A stretch of DNA of 64,000 bases from Mycolicibacterium madagascariense (GTDB lineage: Bacteria; Actinomycetota; Actinomycetes; Mycobacteriales; Mycobacteriaceae). Where the stretch lies: assembly GCF_010729665.1 (NCBI RefSeq), contig NZ_AP022610.1, positions 1,054,001 through 1,118,000 of the forward strand, in the 5' to 3' direction. The translations under genes were made by a program, and so were the position numbers. Below the pieces are notes generated by a model. It was given only the letters and a program-made list of their open reading frames with translations. It was not told where the DNA came from and searched no databases. Within the stretch, counting starts at the first letter, position 1, and every line of letters starts with the position of its first letter. Shown here piece by piece: positions 61,679 through 64,000 of this stretch.

Positions 61679-62506
61679 ATGAGCACCATCACCACCGTCG
61701 ATGGCACCGAGATCTTCTACAAGGATTGGGGCACAGGGCAACCCATCGTGTTCAGCCACGGCTGGCCACTGTCCAGTGACGACTGGGACACCCAGATGCT
61801 GTTCTTCCTGTCCGAGGGCTACCGTGTCATCGCCCACGACCGGCGTGGGCACGGCCGGTCCACCCAGACCCCAGGTGGGCATGACGCCGACCATTACGCC
61901 GACGACCTGGCCGTCCTGATCGAGCACCTCGACGTGCACGACGTCATCCACGTCGGGCATTCCACCGGTGGTGGTGAAGTCGTCCGCTACCTGGCCCGCC
62001 ATGGCGAGGCCCGCGCATCGAAGGCCGCACTGATCAGCGCGGTGCCCCCGCTGATGGTGCAGACCGACGCCAACCCGGAGGGTCTGCCCAAGAGCGTATT
62101 CGACGGTCTGCAAGGACAATTGGCGGCCAATCGCTCGGAATTCTACCGGGCCTTGCCGTCGGGACCGTTCTACAACTACGACAAACCCGGCGTGACGCCA
62201 TCGGAAGCCGTCATCGAGAATTGGTGGCGCCAAGGCATGATGGGCGACGCGCTGAGCCACTACGACGGCATCGTGGTGTTCTCCCAGACCGACTTCACCG
62301 AGGATCTGACGAAGATCACCATCCCCACACTGGTGATGCACAGCGTCGACGATCAGATCGTGCCGTACGTGGCAAGTGGCCCCAAGTCGGCCCAACTGCT
62401 TGTGAACGGCACGCTCAAGACCTACCGCGACGACTTCCCGCACGGCATGCCGACCACGCACGCCGACGTCATCAACGCCGACCTGCTCGCGTTCCTGAAG
62501 CAGTGA
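61679..62506 (+). CDS. Alpha/beta hydrolase (cofactor-free haloperoxidase-like)
   Basis: A 275-residue hydrolase of the non-haem chloroperoxidase/arylesterase group. SHGWPLSSDDW forms the oxyanion region, DRRGHGRS follows, the elbow is GHSTGGGEVVRYLAR, HSVDDQIVPY gives the aspartate and FPHGMPTTHAD the histidine. The natural substrate is unknown; perhydrolase or lactonase activity is common. It lies 74 bp after the bicupin gene on the same strand. Confidence 0.9.
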   Translation: MSTITTVDGTEIFYKDWGTGQPIVFSHGWPLSSDDWDTQMLFFLSEGYRVIAHDRRGHGRSTQTPGGHDADHYADDLAVLIEHLDVHDVIHVGHSTGGGEVVRYLARHGEARASKAALISAVPPLMVQTDANPEGLPKSVFDGLQGQLAANRSEFYRALPSGPFYNYDKPGVTPSEAVIENWWRQGMMGDALSHYDGIVVFSQTDFTEDLTKITIPTLVMHSVDDQIVPYVASGPKSAQLLVNGTLKTYRDDFPHGMPTTHADVINADLLAFLKQ

Positions 62507-62511
62507 GGACG

Positions 62512-62556
62512 ATGACCCACGGTGGTTCCCCGTTGCCCGTCAGGCACGCTCGGTGA
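62512..62556 (+). CDS. Possible 14-codon leader ORF
   Basis: ATG 62512 lies 5 bp after the hydrolase stop and encodes MTHGGSPLPVRHAR. Its TGA overlaps GTG 62553 of the next gene. It could couple translation between the two genes, or mark an upstream reading-frame remnant. Weak evidence. Confidence 0.25.
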   Translation: MTHGGSPLPVRHAR

Positions 62557-64000
62557 CGGCGACCGCGACCGGTCAGCAGGTGGGACGATCGGTCGACCGG
62601 GTCGAGGGTCGCGACAAGGTCACCGGCCGAGCCCGCTATACCGCCGACAACGACGTCCCGGGCCTGCTGCACGCCGTGCTGGTGCAGTCGCAGATCCCGC
62701 AGGGCACCATCACCGCCGAGTCGATGACCACCAGTGCGGCGCGCGCGTCGGCGGCACCGGGCGTAGCTCTGGTGCTGACTCCGCTGAACTGCCCGGCGCT
62801 GGGTGAACCACCCCGGCACCTGAGCGATGACCTGCCGCTGGAACGCCGGCCCCCGCTGTCCGACCTGAGCGTGCAGCACGTCGGGCAACACGTCGCCGTC
62901 GTCGTCGCCGACACGCTGGAGAACGCGGTCGACGCGGCGTCGTCGTTCGACCTCGCCTATGAGCTCGGCGCTCCATATACGTCCGCTGCGCAAGTCCTGC
63001 GGGAGCCGACCCCCGCCGACGGCCCCGACGGGCGGGTGCGGCACGGTGTCTACCAACCAGACCACTTCGTCAAACTGGTCGAGGAGAAGCTCCAGGATCA
63101 CCGCGGGCCGGCGGCCGAACCGCACGGTGCGACCCACGTCGCGGCGCAGTACACCACTGCGGTCAATAGTCACTACCCGATCGAACTGTCGGCGACCATC
63201 GCCCAGTGGGATGACGACGTTCTCACGGTGTACGACACCACCCGGTGGATCAGCGGTGAACGCACCGCCCTGGCGGCCTACCTGAACATCCCGGAAACCG
63301 ACATCAGGATCTTGTCACCCCTGGTCGGTGGCGCGTTCGGAGCCAAGAGCTTCCTGTGGATGCACGTCGCGCTGTGCGCGGTCGCAGCCCGGGAGTTGCG
63401 GCGACCGGTCAAGCTGGTCCTCACCCGCAGTCAGATGTTCACCTCCACGGGGCACCGGCCCCGCACCCAACAGCACGTGAGTCTGGTGGCCGACGACCAC
63501 GCGGCGATCCAGAGCACCGAGCAGCACACGCTCACCGAAACCTCCACCGTCGCGCACTTCTGCGAACCGGTCGGGCTGTCGGCCCGGTTCCTCTACCATT
63601 CGCCGCGCCTGGTGGTCTCTCACACCGTGGCTCGAATCAATTCTCCGACACCGTGTTTCATGCGGGGTCCGGGTGAGGCGCCAGGGCTGTTCGCGTTGGA
63701 GGTCGCGATGGACGAGCTCGCCTACGCCGCCGGCATCGACCCGGTGGAGCTGCGTCTGCGCAACGACACCGAGTTCGATCAAGCCAGCGGGCGCCCCTGG
63801 TCGGCCAAGCACCTGCGCGAGTGCTACCGCGCCGGTGCAGCCCGCTTCGGCTGGGCGGACCGCCCGATGCGGCCACGGTCGTTGCACCGCAACGACGTTC
63901 GAGTCGGATGGGGGATGGCCACGGCCACCTACCCCGGCCGACGCATGGCCGCCGGCTGCCGCGTCAGCACGGCTCGCTCGGGTGCCGTTCTGTTCGAGTC
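62553..64000 (+). CDS. Molybdopterin-binding subunit, xanthine dehydrogenase family (partial)
   Basis: Open to the window edge (at least 482 residues). RVEGRDKVTGRARYTADNDV is the N-terminal fold of CoxL/XdhB-like large subunits. LSPLVGGAFGAKSF and FMRGPGEAPGLFALEVAMDE are conserved molybdopterin-contact segments. The family hydroxylates purines, aldehydes or CO. The C-terminus with the catalytic glutamate lies outside the window, as do any 2Fe-2S and FAD subunits, which would have to be downstream or elsewhere. GTG 62553 is the first start in frame. Confidence 0.9.
   Translation, partial: MTATATGQQVGRSVDRVEGRDKVTGRARYTADNDVPGLLHAVLVQSQIPQGTITAESMTTSAARASAAPGVALVLTPLNCPALGEPPRHLSDDLPLERRPPLSDLSVQHVGQHVAVVVADTLENAVDAASSFDLAYELGAPYTSAAQVLREPTPADGPDGRVRHGVYQPDHFVKLVEEKLQDHRGPAAEPHGATHVAAQYTTAVNSHYPIELSATIAQWDDDVLTVYDTTRWISGERTALAAYLNIPETDIRILSPLVGGAFGAKSFLWMHVALCAVAARELRRPVKLVLTRSQMFTSTGHRPRTQQHVSLVADDHAAIQSTEQHTLTETSTVAHFCEPVGLSARFLYHSPRLVVSHTVARINSPTPCFMRGPGEAPGLFALEVAMDELAYAAGIDPVELRLRNDTEFDQASGRPWSAKHLRECYRAGAARFGWADRPMRPRSLHRNDVRVGWGMATATYPGRRMAAGCRVSTARSGAVLFE

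Noticed and set aside
62472-63173. Minus-strand frame of about 230 codons
   Set aside because: It is antisense to the molybdopterin-binding subunit, which has conserved family motifs in the plus frame.

Overview
The window comes from a mycobacterium, most likely a rapidly growing Mycobacterium/Mycolicibacterium. The DNA is about two-thirds G+C and GTG starts and 1-4 bp gene overlaps are frequent. Several diagnostic blocks have the order known from M. tuberculosis Rv0629c-Rv0647c: recD-recB-recC, echA3, glyoxalase II, thrT, metT, rpmG, hadABC, trpT, secE, nusG, rplK, rplA, mycolic-acid cyclopropane synthases, lipG and an ABC1-family kinase. No insertion sequence, prophage or CRISPR array was seen.

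Layout. 0-4.5 kb: end of an operon with a NosL-like protein (partial), a sulfonate/nitrate-type ABC permease and ATPase, and an AprA-like flavoprotein fused to HEAT repeats. 4.5-6.7 kb: UsfY-like membrane protein behind a perfect CRP site, a small winged-helix-like protein, a GNAT enzyme, an AhpD-like protein, then a cluster of inverted and direct repeats. 6.7-15.0 kb: recDBC on the minus strand. 15.1-19.7 kb: insertion between recC and echA3 carrying a zinc-hook ATPase overlapped by a small HEPN-like protein, a proline-rich membrane protein and an F420-type oxidoreductase. 19.7-28.3 kb: the conserved housekeeping block, including the HadABC dehydratases of mycolate elongation and the ribosomal/transcription genes.

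28.4-44.2 kb: an island inserted between rplA and the mycolate methyltransferases. It encodes a secreted VanX-like dipeptidase, a glycan-assembly locus (three glycosyltransferases, a glycoside-hydrolase lipoprotein, two polytopic membrane proteins and a flippase) arranged around a 1.2 kb divergent intergenic region with a second perfect CRP site, a PE-PPE-domain esterase, and RmlB plus an RmlC-RmlD fusion for dTDP-rhamnose. 44.3-48.7 kb: the conserved MmaA4-like and CmaA/MmaA2-like methyltransferases, LipG and the ABC1 kinase.

48.8-64 kb: accessory region. It has a TetR regulator, a LipG paralogue, a DinB-like protein, a LacI-controlled operon (substrate-binding lipoprotein plus GH13 glucosidase) with a clear promoter and operator, two HSL-type hydrolases around a large ATP-binding LuxR regulator with a shared palindrome at both ends of the cluster, a bicupin oxalate-decarboxylase-like enzyme, a haloperoxidase-like hydrolase and the start of a molybdopterin hydroxylase subunit that runs off the window.

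All functional calls are from reading motifs; no database search was possible.
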